Assembly (NCBI RefSeq): GCF_013373795.3
Contig: NZ_CP088022.1
Coordinates: forward strand, 1,364,001 to 1,428,000
Length of the DNA stretch: 64,000 bases
Source: Bradyrhizobium quebecense
GTDB lineage: Bacteria; Pseudomonadota; Alphaproteobacteria; Rhizobiales; Xanthobacteraceae
Reading direction: 5' to 3'
The position numbers and the translations under genes are program-made. Each line of letters starts with the position of its first letter. The first letter of the stretch is position 1. This document shows positions 16,051 to 26,059 of this stretch, in pieces. Below the pieces are notes generated by a model. That model saw only the letters and a program-made list of their open reading frames with translations, ran no database searches and was not told where the DNA came from.

Positions 16051-16070
16051 ATCATGATTGCATTCATGAT
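16051..16070. promoter_or_regulatory. palindromic operator candidate between NTF2-like and TetR genes
   Basis: ATCATGA (16051-16057) and TCATGAT (16064-16070) are perfect inverted half-sites around TTGCAT, in an AT-rich promoter zone shared by the two divergent genes. Typical position for a TetR operator. Confidence 0.5.
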
Positions 16071-16111
16071 GATTGTCATGTATAGAGTCAAGCGGGTTCG
16101 GAGACGCGCAC

Positions 16112-16663
16112 ATGAAAGTGAGCAGGGAACAGGTCGCAGAACATCGCGCACGGATATTGGCTGTCGCCGCCAGCCTGTTTCGGCAGCGAGGCTTCGACGA
16201 CGTCACTGTAGCTGAGGTGATGAAGGAGGCGGGCCTGACGCACGGCGCTTTTTACGGGCACTTCCCGTCCAAGGAGGCGCTGGTCGCGGAAGCAGTCGGG
16301 CAAGCGCTGCCCGTGGCGCCTGACACGGCCGAGCCGCGCCGCCGGGCGGCGGAATTTGCCAACGGTTATCTCAGCGTCAAGCACCGCGACAACCGCGCCA
16401 CCGCTTGCCTGTTCTCAAGTCTGGGAACGGAAGCCGCGCGAGGCTCCGCTGATCTCCGGCAAAAAATGACCGCAGCCGTCCGCAGCCGGATCGATCATCT
16501 CACTGTTGATGCAGGGGGCGACACGCCGCGGGGGAAGCGGCGCGCAGCGATCTCCGCTTGGTCGGCCATGGTCGGCGCGATGGTGCTTGCCCGTTTGGTC
16601 GACGATGAGAAACTCTCAACGGAAATCCTGAGCGAGACGCGGGCGTCTCTTCCTTTTGCATAG
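16112..16663 (+). CDS. TetR-family regulator
   Basis: A 183-residue protein starting MKVSREQVAEHRARILAVAA. The N-terminal helix-turn-helix (FRQRGFDDVTVAEVMKEAGL, THGAFYGHFPSKEALVAEA) is a textbook TetR motif of the subgroup with THGAFYGHF. The C-terminal ligand domain is short with a Cys (TACLFSSLG). GGAGA is placed eight bases before ATG 16112. Likely controls the divergent NTF2-like gene and itself. Confidence 0.85.
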   Translation: MKVSREQVAEHRARILAVAASLFRQRGFDDVTVAEVMKEAGLTHGAFYGHFPSKEALVAEAVGQALPVAPDTAEPRRRAAEFANGYLSVKHRDNRATACLFSSLGTEAARGSADLRQKMTAAVRSRIDHLTVDAGGDTPRGKRRAAISAWSAMVGAMVLARLVDDEKLSTEILSETRASLPFA

Positions 16664-16868
16664 GGAGCACCGCGCAGGACGGACCAGCGCAACACAATCC
16701 GCCGCGGCAGCTCAACGAGACGGCGAATGCGCTGTGCTGATCCGTCCGGCGGGTTTGCAGGTCGTGATGGCGAGCGGGCGCTTCGCGATGTCGCCAAAGC
16801 ACCCACGAATTCCGCCAGCCCTGCCGCGGCTCGCCGACTCGTGACCAAAGCGATCGCTTGCCATATCC

Positions 16869-16882
16869 AGACCAATTGGTCT
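16869..16882. promoter_or_regulatory. operator palindrome of the second TetR gene
   Basis: AGACCAATTGGTCT is a perfect 14-bp palindrome. It is followed by TATATA and lies 11 bases before the ATG of the TetR gene, so a repressor here would block the promoter. A related site, AGACTGATCGGTCT, precedes the EamA gene downstream. Confidence 0.65.
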
Positions 16883-16893
16883 ATATATCGGCA

Positions 16894-17508
16894 ATGAGCC
16901 GCCAAGCCCCAGTGCAATCGCTCCGTGGTCGCCCGCGAAGCTTCGACATCGAAGCCGCCGTCGAACGCGCCATGGATGTGTTCTGGTCGCGCGGCTATCA
17001 CGCCACGGCGCTGCCGGACCTGCTGCGTGCGACGAAGCTCTCGCGTGGCAGTCTTTACGCCGCTTTTGGCGACAAGCACTCGCTCTTCCTGCGCGCGCTC
17101 GATCGCTACATTGCCGATGCGCTGACTCGGATGGATGTCGAACTCGACCCCCGCAAGGAACCGGTCGCCGGCCTGCGGGCCTACCTTGCCGGTTACGTCG
17201 AGCGCGCCAGCGGCGCTAATGGTCGGCGCGGATGCCTGCTGGTGGCGACAGCCATGGAACTGGCCGGCCATGATGCCGAGGTTGGCCGTCGCGTCGCGGG
17301 TTTTTTCAAAACCATGGAGGCCAGGGTGGCAGACGTACTGTCTCGCGCGGAGGCAGCGGGCAGATTGGCCGACGGCGTCGAGCCTGCAAGTGCCGCCCGA
17401 ATTCTCGTCTGTTTCGTTTGGGGGTTACGGGTGGTCGCCAAAACGGCACAGACACGGATCACATGGCAAGCCACCGCTGACGCGCTTCTCGATCGCTTCA
17501 TCAGATAA
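16894..17508 (+). CDS. TetR-family regulator of the adjacent EamA transporter
   Basis: A 204-residue protein starting MSRQAPVQSLRGRPRSFDIE. The helix-turn-helix region (FWSRGYHATALPDLLRATKL, SRGSLYAAFGDKHSLFLRAL) is the AcrR/YcdC-like TetR type. The shared AGAC-N5-GTCT palindromes before this gene and before the EamA gene suggest it represses both. Ligand unknown. Confidence 0.85.
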   Translation: MSRQAPVQSLRGRPRSFDIEAAVERAMDVFWSRGYHATALPDLLRATKLSRGSLYAAFGDKHSLFLRALDRYIADALTRMDVELDPRKEPVAGLRAYLAGYVERASGANGRRGCLLVATAMELAGHDAEVGRRVAGFFKTMEARVADVLSRAEAAGRLADGVEPASAARILVCFVWGLRVVAKTAQTRITWQATADALLDRFIR

Positions 17509-17551
17509 ACAATAAGCCATGGACGCCCTCGCTATTGGCGCGCCCATATCT

Positions 17552-17565
17552 AGACTGATCGGTCT
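17552..17565. promoter_or_regulatory. second copy of the TetR operator, before EamA
   Basis: AGACTGATCGGTCT matches AGACCAATTGGTCT (16869-16882) at 10 of 14 positions, keeping AGAC at the left and GGTCT at the right, and is itself nearly palindromic. It lies 16 bases before the EamA start. Confidence 0.55.
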
Positions 17566-17581
17566 TGAAAGGAATGATGCC

Positions 17582-18448
17582 ATGACTGCCATCCAGATCG
17601 TCTGCGCAGTGGCCGTTCCCCTGCTCTGGGGTTTTCAGTTCGTGGCCATCAAGGTGGGCGTCACGGAGTTTCCGCCGCTGTTCTTCCTCGCACTGCGCTT
17701 CCTGGCGATCGCGCTGCTGCTTGTTCCGTTCGTCAAAAAACCCACGCGTCAACAGTTCGGCCCTATCGCAGCTATTTCGATCTTCCTAGGTGGACTGAAC
17801 TTCGGGCTGTTCTATGTTGGTCTTGGGCTCGGCTCGGGAAGCATATCGGCTGTCGCATATCAACTCGCGCCGCCTTTCACCGTCCTGCTGGCCTGGCCGC
17901 TGCTCGCGGAGAGGCCGTCTCTCGTCACGTCAGCCGGAGTGGTGCTTGCATTCGCTGGCGTGGTGGTGTTGGCAGCGGGGCCGGGGCTGTCCGCAAACGC
18001 GCTTCCGCTGCTGCTTGTGGTCGGGGCAGCCTTCGCGTTCGCGGTGTCCAACGTCCTGACGAAACGCTACGGCCCGTTTGATCCCCTGATGCTGATGGGA
18101 TGGTCGTCGCTGCTCACGGTGCCGCAGGTGATGTTGATGTCGTTGCTGCTCGAATATGGACAAGCGGCCAGCCTTGTCACGGCTGATGGACGTGGCTGGC
18201 TGGCGCTCGCCTACACGATCTTCATCGGAGGCATCGTCGGGTTTGGCCTGTGGTTCTGGCTGATCGGGCGTTGCTCGATGGGCCGCGTCGCCCCGTTCGG
18301 TCTGCTGCTTCCGGTGTTCGCCCTGATCTCGAGCGTGATGTTCCTTGGCGAGCGCGTGACCCCGAAATTGATTGTCGGCGGGCTGCTCGCAATCTCCGGC
18401 GTCGCCATTACACAGGTAAGACCGGCGCAACTGCGTAGGGCAGATTAG
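17582..18448 (+). CDS. EamA-family (DMT) exporter
   Basis: A 288-residue protein starting MTAIQIVCAVAVPLLWGFQF, with ten membrane segments in two EamA repeats (WGFQFVAIKVGVTEFPPLFF in the first, NVLTKRYGPFDPLMLMGWSS in the second). AAAGGA lies upstream of ATG 17582. DMT proteins of this kind export amino acids or other metabolites (YdcZ/O-acetylserine-type). Regulated, by inference, by the TetR gene upstream. Confidence 0.85.
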   Translation: MTAIQIVCAVAVPLLWGFQFVAIKVGVTEFPPLFFLALRFLAIALLLVPFVKKPTRQQFGPIAAISIFLGGLNFGLFYVGLGLGSGSISAVAYQLAPPFTVLLAWPLLAERPSLVTSAGVVLAFAGVVVLAAGPGLSANALPLLLVVGAAFAFAVSNVLTKRYGPFDPLMLMGWSSLLTVPQVMLMSLLLEYGQAASLVTADGRGWLALAYTIFIGGIVGFGLWFWLIGRCSMGRVAPFGLLLPVFALISSVMFLGERVTPKLIVGGLLAISGVAITQVRPAQLRRAD

Positions 18449-18556
18449 CCGACCGGGTCCGCGCGAAGCACGGCCCGATGACGGGCTCCGGCGCAATCCG
18501 CCGTTGCATCCGAAGAAAGAACGGCGGATGACGTTTCGCTAATTCGCCCTACGCCT
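18449..18556. repeat. dispersed palindromic intergenic repeat
   Basis: The segment with GCAATCCGCCGTTGCATCCG and AACGGCGGATGACGTTTCGC plus AATTCGCCCTACG looks like the widespread CGGATTACGCTTCGCTAATC type repeat of these genomes. Recognised from memory. Confidence 0.45.
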
Positions 18557-18560
18557 CGCC

Positions 18561-18756
18561 GCTACAGCGTCACCACGATCTTGCCGAGGTGCTTGTTGGC
18601 ATGTGTTCGAACACCTTGCCGATATCGGCGAATTTGTAGGCATGGTCGCTCGACAGCTGCAGCTTGCGCGCCTCGACCGCGGGCCAGATGTCCTTGCGCA
18701 CCTCGTCGACGATTTCTCTGACCTCCTCGATCGAGCGGGTGCGGAAGGTGCCGCCG
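18561..18756 (-). pseudogene. 3'-end fragment of a quinone oxidoreductase gene
   Basis: About 195 bases are nearly identical to the end of the intact gene at 19631-20599 (from CTACAGCGTCACCACGATCT through GAGCGGGTGCGGAAGGTG). Four bases (TTCC, present in the intact copy after TTGTTGGC) are missing, which shifts the frame. It is a dead duplicate of the last 65 or so codons, 0.9 kb from its parent. Confidence 0.85.
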
Positions 18757-19002
18757 AGATGCTCTTCACGCGCTGTCGAAGACCGCTCCACTCAGTCATT
18801 TTGCTGACGCATTCTCTGTCTTAGACGGGTACGAAACTGAAGACACGGTGTGAGGACCGCCCCGGTTCTCATAATGGTTCCGTCGCCGGAACTGGCGCGA
18901 ATCCGCAAAGAATTGGCACGCGTTAACGCCTCCGCGTTCGTTTGACGATGTTTTGCGGCATCGGGAACCGGACGATCGAAAAAAATCAATCAAGGAGTTA
19001 TG

Positions 19003-19494
19003 ATGCTGTTTGGCTCGAGCGCCGCGATTTGCGGCGCGCTGGTTGCGCTCGCCATTTCTGGCACCGCTGCTCGAAGTGAAAACGGTGCGGTTCATTCAAG
19101 CGCCGTCGTCAACGCCGCGTGTGAGGATGCGATCGTTGGCGCGGCATCCATGTACAATCCGTTCAAGCCCGGCAAGGAGGAGGGCGGTCCGAGCACTGCC
19201 TCCGGCGAGCGCTATGATCGCTCGGTCTGGGCGGCTGCCATCAAAACGAGTTTGCGTCGGAAGTTTGGTGGGGTCCAATTTGGCGCGAGGCCGAAATATG
19301 CCCTCGTCGAGGCTGTAGGCAAGAAGGTCATCGTGAAGATAAATGACGTGGGGCCACTACGGCCTGGCCGCATCATTGACCTCAATGAGCGGACGATGCG
19401 CTATTTCGATCCAAGCCTGGAGCTCGGAGTCATTGGTGGCGTAAAGGTCAGCCCGCTTGCGGGAGATTATTGGATTCCCGGACCGGTCGGCTGA
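19003..19494 (+). CDS. RlpA-like double-psi beta-barrel protein, exported
   Basis: A 163-residue protein with a signal peptide (residues 1-24, GALVALAISGTAARS). The mature part has the RlpA/DPBB pattern: GAASMYNPFKPGKEEGGPST, SGERYDRSVWAAAIKTSLRR, ALVEAVGKKVIVKINDVGPL, GRIIDLNERTMRYF. The D of INDVGP and the DPBB loop are those kept in RlpA-type lytic transglycosylase domains. AAGGAG is five bases before ATG 19003. No SPOR domain. Probably acts on peptidoglycan, inferred from fold. Confidence 0.75.
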   Translation: MLFGSSAAICGALVALAISGTAARSENGAVHSSAVVNAACEDAIVGAASMYNPFKPGKEEGGPSTASGERYDRSVWAAAIKTSLRRKFGGVQFGARPKYALVEAVGKKVIVKINDVGPLRPGRIIDLNERTMRYFDPSLELGVIGGVKVSPLAGDYWIPGPVG

Positions 19495-19580
19495 ACAGCC
19501 CGGAATCCATTGAGCCGCGAAACAAGTGGTGGAATGGATTCTGGGCTCTCGCTTCGCGAGCCCGGAATGACGAAAGGAGA
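19495..19580. repeat. dispersed palindromic intergenic repeat
   Basis: CCGGAATCCATT with its inverted partner AATGGATTCTGGGCTC and CTCGCTTCGCGAG is a familiar GAATCCAT-type repeat placed directly after a gene end. Confidence 0.5.
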
Positions 19581-19630
19581 GGTGGTCCACCGCACTCCGC
19601 TCTACCAATTCTACGGAGCGGCGTGCACGG

Positions 19631-20599
19631 CTACAGCGTCACCACGATCTTGCCGAGGTGCTTGTTGGCTTCCATGTGTTCGAATGCCTTGCCGATGTCG
19701 GCGAATTTGTAGACCTGGTCGATCGGCAGCTGCAGCTTGCGCGCCTCGACCGCGGGCCAGATGTCCTTGCGCACTTCGTTAAAGATCTCGCGGATCTCCT
19801 CGATCGAGCGGGTGCGGAAGGTGACGCCGATGTACTGGATGCGGCGCGCCGCGTGCAGGTCGAAGTTGAAATCGCCATGGGTGCCGCCGAGCCGGCCGAC
19901 ATTGACGATGCGGCCCTTGACCTTGGTCGCCTTGAGGTTCTGGTTCGCGACGGGTCCCGAGATCTGATCGACGATCAGATCGACGCCTTCGCCATTGGTC
20001 GCCTGCAACACCTGATCGACCCAGCCGGGATCCTTGGAATCCACCGCGAGATCGGCGCCGAATTCCTTTAAGCGCCCACGGCGCATCGCATCGGTCGAGG
20101 ATCCCACCACGAGCTTCGCGCCCTTCAGCTTTGCGATCTGCATCGCCATCAGGCCGACGCCGGAACTTGCCCCCTGGATCAGCACGGTCTGGCCCGCCTG
20201 CAGCGCGCCGTTGGTGACGACGGCATTGTGCATGGTAGCGAGCGCGACGGGCAGGGTGGCGGCCTCGTCGAAGTTCATGTTCGATGGGCTGCGGAACAGC
20301 CTGCCGTGATCGGCGAGCGTGTACTCGGCGAACGCCGCGCCGCCCGAGCCCATGATCTTGTCGCCGACCTTGACACCCTTGGCATCGGGGCCGAGCTCGG
20401 CAACCTCGCCGGCCCATTCCATGCCGAGCACGGTGCCGACGCCGCCGGCCGCGCCGTGGGCGTGGCCCTTGGTCATGCCGAGATCGGCGCGGTTCAGCCC
20501 GCAGGCGTGAACCTTGACCAGCACCTGCGTGCCCTTCGGCGTGGGCTTCGCAACGTCAGTGATTTCAGGGCCGTTGGCTCCGTACACATAGGCTTTCAT
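19631..20599 (-). CDS. zinc-independent NAD(P)H:quinone oxidoreductase (MDR family)
   Basis: A 322-residue protein starting MKAYVYGANGPEITDVAKPT. It has the GroES-like entry domain (HACGLNRADLGMTKGHAH, GMEWAGEVAELGPDAKGVKV) and the Rossmann domain (LIQGASSGVGLMAMQIAKLK), as in quinone reductase/zeta-crystallin proteins. The structural-zinc cysteines are absent. GAGAAG precedes the start. A truncated copy of its 3' end lies at 18561-18756. Possibly co-transcribed with the nitronate monooxygenase upstream, although a repeat separates them. Confidence 0.85.
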   Translation of the reverse strand: MKAYVYGANGPEITDVAKPTPKGTQVLVKVHACGLNRADLGMTKGHAHGAAGGVGTVLGMEWAGEVAELGPDAKGVKVGDKIMGSGGAAFAEYTLADHGRLFRSPSNMNFDEAATLPVALATMHNAVVTNGALQAGQTVLIQGASSGVGLMAMQIAKLKGAKLVVGSSTDAMRRGRLKEFGADLAVDSKDPGWVDQVLQATNGEGVDLIVDQISGPVANQNLKATKVKGRIVNVGRLGGTHGDFNFDLHAARRIQYIGVTFRTRSIEEIREIFNEVRKDIWPAVEARKLQLPIDQVYKFADIGKAFEHMEANKHLGKIVVTL

Positions 20600-20639
20600 G
20601 GGCTTCTTCTCGTTTGGGTCGTTGAACGCAAGGGTATGT

Positions 20640-20775
20640 GTTCCGTCATCCCCGCGCAAAGGCTTCGCCTTTGTCGCTGGAGGTGCGAGCGCTTGCGAGC
20701 CTCGAAGGATGCACGGCCCCAGTCGGGCCGTCGACCCTTCGAGACGCGCTTCGCGCTCCTCAGGGTGACGGATAA
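20640..20775. repeat. dispersed palindromic intergenic repeat
   Basis: GTGCGAGCGCTTGCGAGCCT, CGAAGGATGCACGGCC, GGCCGTCGACCCTTCGAGAC, GCGCTTCGCGCTCCTCAGGG form nested inverted repeats typical of the CCTTCGAG-type repeat of Bradyrhizobium-like genomes. It separates two minus-strand genes. Confidence 0.6.
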
Positions 20776-20796
20776 CATTTTGTGCGCCAGTCGGGC

Positions 20797-22468
<1,672 letters not shown>

Positions 22469-22500
22469 GGCAACCTCCTTGGTTATCGTTGATCGGATTC

Positions 22501-22517
22501 TGGTATACAAAATACCA
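22501..22517. promoter_or_regulatory. GntR-type operator, site A (CBS gene)
   Basis: TGGTATACAAAATACCA, inverted half-sites TGGTAT and ATACCA with 5-base spacing, 33 bases before the CBS gene. A weaker relative, TGGTATCTGGCATCCCT, lies at 22643-22659. Confidence 0.65.
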
Positions 22518-22676
22518 ATTGTCAACGCGGCCGTTAGGGAAATCTACCACCAGGAAACCGCCGAAATAGGCAGAGTCGCTGACGTTTCAGACGATTGTGA
22601 CCTGGTGTGAGCGGGTTGGCCATCTGCCGTGCTTGGCGTATCTGGTATCTGGCATCCCTGTGCTCCCCAAACGAAA

Positions 22677-22698
22677 GAGGCGCACCGAAGTGCGCCTC
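22677..22698 (-). terminator. intrinsic terminator of the first OxlT-like gene
   Basis: GAGGCGCAC (22677-22685) pairs perfectly with 22690-22698. Read on the minus strand it has a TTCG tetraloop and is followed by TTTCGTTT. Confidence 0.7.
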
Positions 22699-22750
22699 TA
22701 TCAGTTCACCAGGAAGTCCCGAAATCAGGCCGGCATTTCAAGCCGACATT

Positions 22751-24070
22751 TCAGGCCGTCTTGGCATTCGTCGTGGTCTCGGCAGCGGCCGCGGCAGCCT
22801 CGTTCCCGTTGATGAAGGCGCGGCGCATCGGCTTGATCACGAACAGCGCCATCAGCGCCGCGGTGGCGTTGAGCGCGACCGCGATCACGAACACCGCCTG
22901 CCAGCCATAGCTGGCGGCAACGATGCTGGCGGCCGGCACCAAGAGCGCGGCGGTGCCCTTCGCGGTGTAGAGCATGCCGTTGTTGGTGGTCGCGAACTTC
23001 GAGCCGAAGGTGTCGCCGGAGGTCGCGGGGAACAACGAGTAGATCTCGCCGAACACGCCGAAATAGACCGCGGTCGCCAGCACGAACACCAGCGGGTTGT
23101 GGCCCCAGGTCGATAGGGTCAGCAGCATCAGCGCGCCGGTGCCGAACGCGATGAACATGGTGTGCTCGCGGCCGATATTGTCGGAGACCCAGCCGAAGAA
23201 CGGCCGTCCGAACCCGTCGAAGATGCGGTCGAGCGAGATCGCAAAGGTCAGCGCGGCCATCTGGAAGCCGGCGAGCGAGACCGGCGTAGTGGCGATCTTG
23301 TAGTCGTGCGCGATCGGCGCGATCTGCGCTGCCGCCATCAGGCCGCCGGAGGCGACCATCACGAACACCAGATACATCACCCAGAAGATCGGGCTGCGCA
23401 GCACCTGCGGCGGCGTGAAGTCGATCTTGGTCTGCGGCAGGTTGAGCTGCTTTTTCTTCGGCGGGATCGTGACCGCAGGCTTCTGGATGAAGAAGGCGAG
23501 CAGGAACACGATCAGGCCTTGCCCGATGCCGAAATCGAAGAACGCGGTCTGATAGCCGCTCGAGGCGATCATGTTGGCAATCGGCACCACGGTGAGCGCC
23601 GCGCCAGCGCCGAAGCCCGCGGCGGTTGCGCCGGCGGCGAGGCCGCGGCGATCGGGAAACCATTTCAGCGCATTGCCGACGCAGGTGCCGTACACCGAGC
23701 CGGCGCCGATGCCGCCGATGACCGCCGCGGCGTAGAGCAAAGTGAGTGAATCCGCGTAGGAGTTCAGCACCCAGGACAGCGTGATCATGACGCCGCCGAA
23801 CATGATGACGATCCGCGGGCCGTATTTGTCGACGAACCAGGCTTCGACCGGCACCAGCCAGGTCTCGGTCACCACGAAGATCGTGAAGGCGAACTGGATC
23901 GCCGCGCGGCCCCAGTGATGCGCGCCGTCGATCGGATCGACGAACAGCGTCCAGCCATATTGCAGGTTCGCGATCATCGCCATGCAGACGATGCCCATGA
24001 CGAGCTGCAGCCAGCGGAAGCCACTGGACGAAGGTTGTGCTTGTGTTGCGGCAGCATTGCTGGAAACCAT
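22751..24070 (-). CDS. OxlT-like oxalate/formate-type MFS carrier 1
   Basis: A 439-residue MFS protein with twelve membrane segments, starting MVSSNAAATQAQPSSSGFRW behind GGGAGGA. OxlT-family marks: QYGWTLFVDPI in TM1, FAFTIFVVTETWLVPVEAWF, VDKYGPRIVIMFGGVMITLS, YGTCVGNALKWFPDRRGLAAG and FATTNNGMLYTAKGTAALLVP. OxlT exchanges oxalate for formate. Linked to oxalate by family and by the shared operator at 24156. Residues for substrate binding were not verified position by position. Confidence 0.82.
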   Translation of the reverse strand: MVSSNAAATQAQPSSSGFRWLQLVMGIVCMAMIANLQYGWTLFVDPIDGAHHWGRAAIQFAFTIFVVTETWLVPVEAWFVDKYGPRIVIMFGGVMITLSWVLNSYADSLTLLYAAAVIGGIGAGSVYGTCVGNALKWFPDRRGLAAGATAAGFGAGAALTVVPIANMIASSGYQTAFFDFGIGQGLIVFLLAFFIQKPAVTIPPKKKQLNLPQTKIDFTPPQVLRSPIFWVMYLVFVMVASGGLMAAAQIAPIAHDYKIATTPVSLAGFQMAALTFAISLDRIFDGFGRPFFGWVSDNIGREHTMFIAFGTGALMLLTLSTWGHNPLVFVLATAVYFGVFGEIYSLFPATSGDTFGSKFATTNNGMLYTAKGTAALLVPAASIVAASYGWQAVFVIAVALNATAALMALFVIKPMRRAFINGNEAAAAAAETTTNAKTA

Positions 24071-24155
24071 CAAATCCTCCCGAGCGCGCCTGGTCTTGTT
24101 GTGACCCAGTGTCGCAATTCTTGTGGCGTATCGTCGCAAGCGCTTAACGGGAGAT

Positions 24156-24172
24156 TGGTATACTATATTCCA
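24156..24172. promoter_or_regulatory. GntR-type operator, site B (carrier 1)
   Basis: TGGTATACTATATTCCA, 86 bases before the carrier gene. Same layout as sites A, C and E, one mismatch in the right half (ATTCCA for ATRCCA). Confidence 0.6.
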
Positions 24173-24259
24173 GAAAGCAAGCCCATCTTTCTGCTGCATT
24201 GCAGCAAAACTGGCATACGACGCGCCCATTCGGACTGCTCGTGAACGCCGAAAATGAAA

Positions 24260-24279
24260 CGCCCGGCGTTGGCCGGGCG
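24260..24279 (-). terminator. intrinsic terminator of carrier 2
   Basis: CGCCCGGC (24260-24267) pairs with GCCGGGCG (24272-24279); on the minus strand it is followed by TTTCATTTTC. It follows the stop of carrier 2 at 24309. Confidence 0.65.
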
Positions 24280-24308
24280 CTCTCGTCAGCGGAAGATTGG
24301 CGCGTTGC

Positions 24309-25604
24309 TTAAGCCATCGCCGCCGATTTCGCGACCACGATTTTCCGCCACGGCTTGAGCACGGCGATCGCGAGCAGAGAGGCAAGGATGTTGGCGCCGG
24401 CTGCGATGATGAACACGTTGTCCCAATGGCCCGACGACTGCTGCATGTAGTTGGCGATCGGCACCAACAGCGCGGCGGTGCCTTTCGCGGTGTAGAGCAG
24501 GCCCGCATTCGTGGTCGCGAACTTGGCGCCGAACGTGTCGGTGCAGGTCGAGGGGAACAGCGAATAGATCTCGCCCCAGGCAAAGAACACGAAGCCCGAG
24601 AGCAGCACGAACCAGACCGGGTCGTGGCCCCAGAGGTAGAGCATCCAGATGCCGAAGCCTTCCATGCCGAAGGCGATGAACATCGTGTTCTCGCGGCCGA
24701 TCATGTCGGAGATCCAGCCGAAGAACGGACGCGTCAGACCGTTGAGGACGCGGTCGATGGTGGCCGCGAAGGTCACGGCCGTCATCGTCACCGCCATCAG
24801 CGTGACCGGCACGCTGTCGACCTTCCAGTCGACCGCGATCGGCTTCAGGTTCGCCGTCACCATCAGGCCGCCGGCGCCGACGATCACGAACATGAAGTAC
24901 ATCAGCCAGAAGATCGGCTGCCGCAGCACTTCGGTCGGCTGATAGTTGCGCCGGGTCTGGATGATGTTGGCGTTCGCCACGACGGCCGGCACCTGACCGG
25001 CCTTCGGCGAGAGCAGGAAGAAGGCGAGCAGTACGATGATGATGCCCTGGCCGAGACCGAAATAGAGGAAGGTGGTCTGGAAGCCGGAGTCCTTGATCAT
25101 CGCCTGGATCGGCGCGACCGTGAGTGCGGAGCCCGCGCCGAAGCCGGCTGCGGTGATGCCCGCCGCAAGGCCGCGCTTGTCGGGAAACCATTTCAGCGCA
25201 TTGCCGACGCAGGTGCCGTAGACGCCGCCGGCGCCGATGCCGGCGATGATCATGCCGAGATAGTAGCCGTTCAGCGAGGTCGCCTGCGCGTTGATCGCCC
25301 ACCCGATCGCGCAGAGGATGCCGCCGATCAGCACGACGAGGCGCGGACCGTATTTATCGACGAACCAGCCCTCGACCGGCACCAGCCAGGTCTCGAACAG
25401 CACGAATAGCGTGAAGGCCCACTGGATCGATGCACGATCCCATCCGAACTTCTTCTGGATGTCGGGGACGAAGAACGTCCACCCGTATTGATAGTTTGCG
25501 ATCATCACCATCGCGGCGACGCCGATCGCAAGTTGCGTCCAGCGATAGGTATCGCTGACACGCGCGGCCGCGGGCGCCGCAGTTGCCTGAACCATGTCCG
25601 ACAT
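24309..25604 (-). CDS. OxlT-like oxalate/formate-type MFS carrier 2
   Basis: A 431-residue MFS protein, twelve membrane segments, starting MSDMVQATAAPAAARVSDTY behind GGGAGGA. It shares long blocks with carrier 1 (QYGWTFFVPDIQKKFGWDRA, WLVPVEGWFVDKYGPRLVVL, YGTCVGNALKWFPDKRGLAAG, FFAWGEIYSLFPSTCTDTFG). Two tandem carriers with separate operators and terminators suggest either different affinity or different exchange partners. Function by family: oxalate/formate exchange. Confidence 0.85.
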   Translation of the reverse strand: MSDMVQATAAPAAARVSDTYRWTQLAIGVAAMVMIANYQYGWTFFVPDIQKKFGWDRASIQWAFTLFVLFETWLVPVEGWFVDKYGPRLVVLIGGILCAIGWAINAQATSLNGYYLGMIIAGIGAGGVYGTCVGNALKWFPDKRGLAAGITAAGFGAGSALTVAPIQAMIKDSGFQTTFLYFGLGQGIIIVLLAFFLLSPKAGQVPAVVANANIIQTRRNYQPTEVLRQPIFWLMYFMFVIVGAGGLMVTANLKPIAVDWKVDSVPVTLMAVTMTAVTFAATIDRVLNGLTRPFFGWISDMIGRENTMFIAFGMEGFGIWMLYLWGHDPVWFVLLSGFVFFAWGEIYSLFPSTCTDTFGAKFATTNAGLLYTAKGTAALLVPIANYMQQSSGHWDNVFIIAAGANILASLLAIAVLKPWRKIVVAKSAAMA

Positions 25605-25658
25605 TGATCCTCCCAGTGCGCGCTTTGTCATTCTGCTTGTGGCGCGGCTGGGTCATAT

Positions 25659-25675
25659 TGGTATTTGATATGCCA
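25659..25675. promoter_or_regulatory. GntR-type operator, site C (carrier 2)
   Basis: TGGTATTTGATATGCCA, perfect match to TGGYAT-N5-ATRCCA, 55 bases before the carrier 2 start. Confidence 0.65.
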
Positions 25676-25764
25676 AGGTTCAAGCTGTCGCGGAGGTTGC
25701 GTGCGCTTATGCCGCAGAGAACTCGGGCGGTTACCGCAATGAGAGTAATTCAGCGCGCAAAAAA

Positions 25765-25787
25765 ATGGCCCCGAAAATCGGGGCCAT
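25765..25787 (-). terminator. strong intrinsic terminator of the 45-residue gene
   Basis: ATGGCCCCGA (25765-25774) pairs perfectly with 25778-25787 around a 3-base loop; read on the minus strand it is followed by a run of seven T. It lies 76 bases after the stop of the small gene at 25863-26000. Confidence 0.8.
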
Positions 25788-25862
25788 TGGTCGAAGGTTC
25801 AATATCAGGTCGCATCTTGCGACGAAACGGTCTTGGTGCCGCGCGCGCGGAATCATCTAGCT

Positions 25863-26000
25863 TCAGAGGCCGAAGTGCGGCAGGTCGCCATTGCGGTTGG
25901 AGATCTCCGCGCTCTTCATCAGCAGGCGGTCGATCGAGGCCATCAGGCGGCCGAACAGCGTGGAGGAGGGCGCGAGCGTGAGGGCAGTGGTCTTGGACAT
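25863..26000 (-). CDS. 45-residue small protein of the oxalate regulon
   Basis: Reads MSKTTALTLAPSSTLFGRLM, continuing ASIDRLLMKSAEISNRNGDL and ending PHFGL. AGGGG sits six bases before the ATG. Its own promoter region carries a relative of the GntR operator (26060-26076) and it is followed by a strong terminator, so it is a complete single-gene unit. One amphipathic helix at residues 14-33. The helix followed by a short D-L-x-x-F/I-G-L ending recalls DUF1127 proteins, without their arginine richness. Function unknown. Confidence 0.65.
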   Translation of the reverse strand: MSKTTALTLAPSSTLFGRLMASIDRLLMKSAEISNRNGDLPHFGL

Positions 26001-26059
26001 TGGTGTCCCCTTTGGCTGGAGGGCCAGCAACGGGCCGGCTCATCATCTGCAGCCAAATT

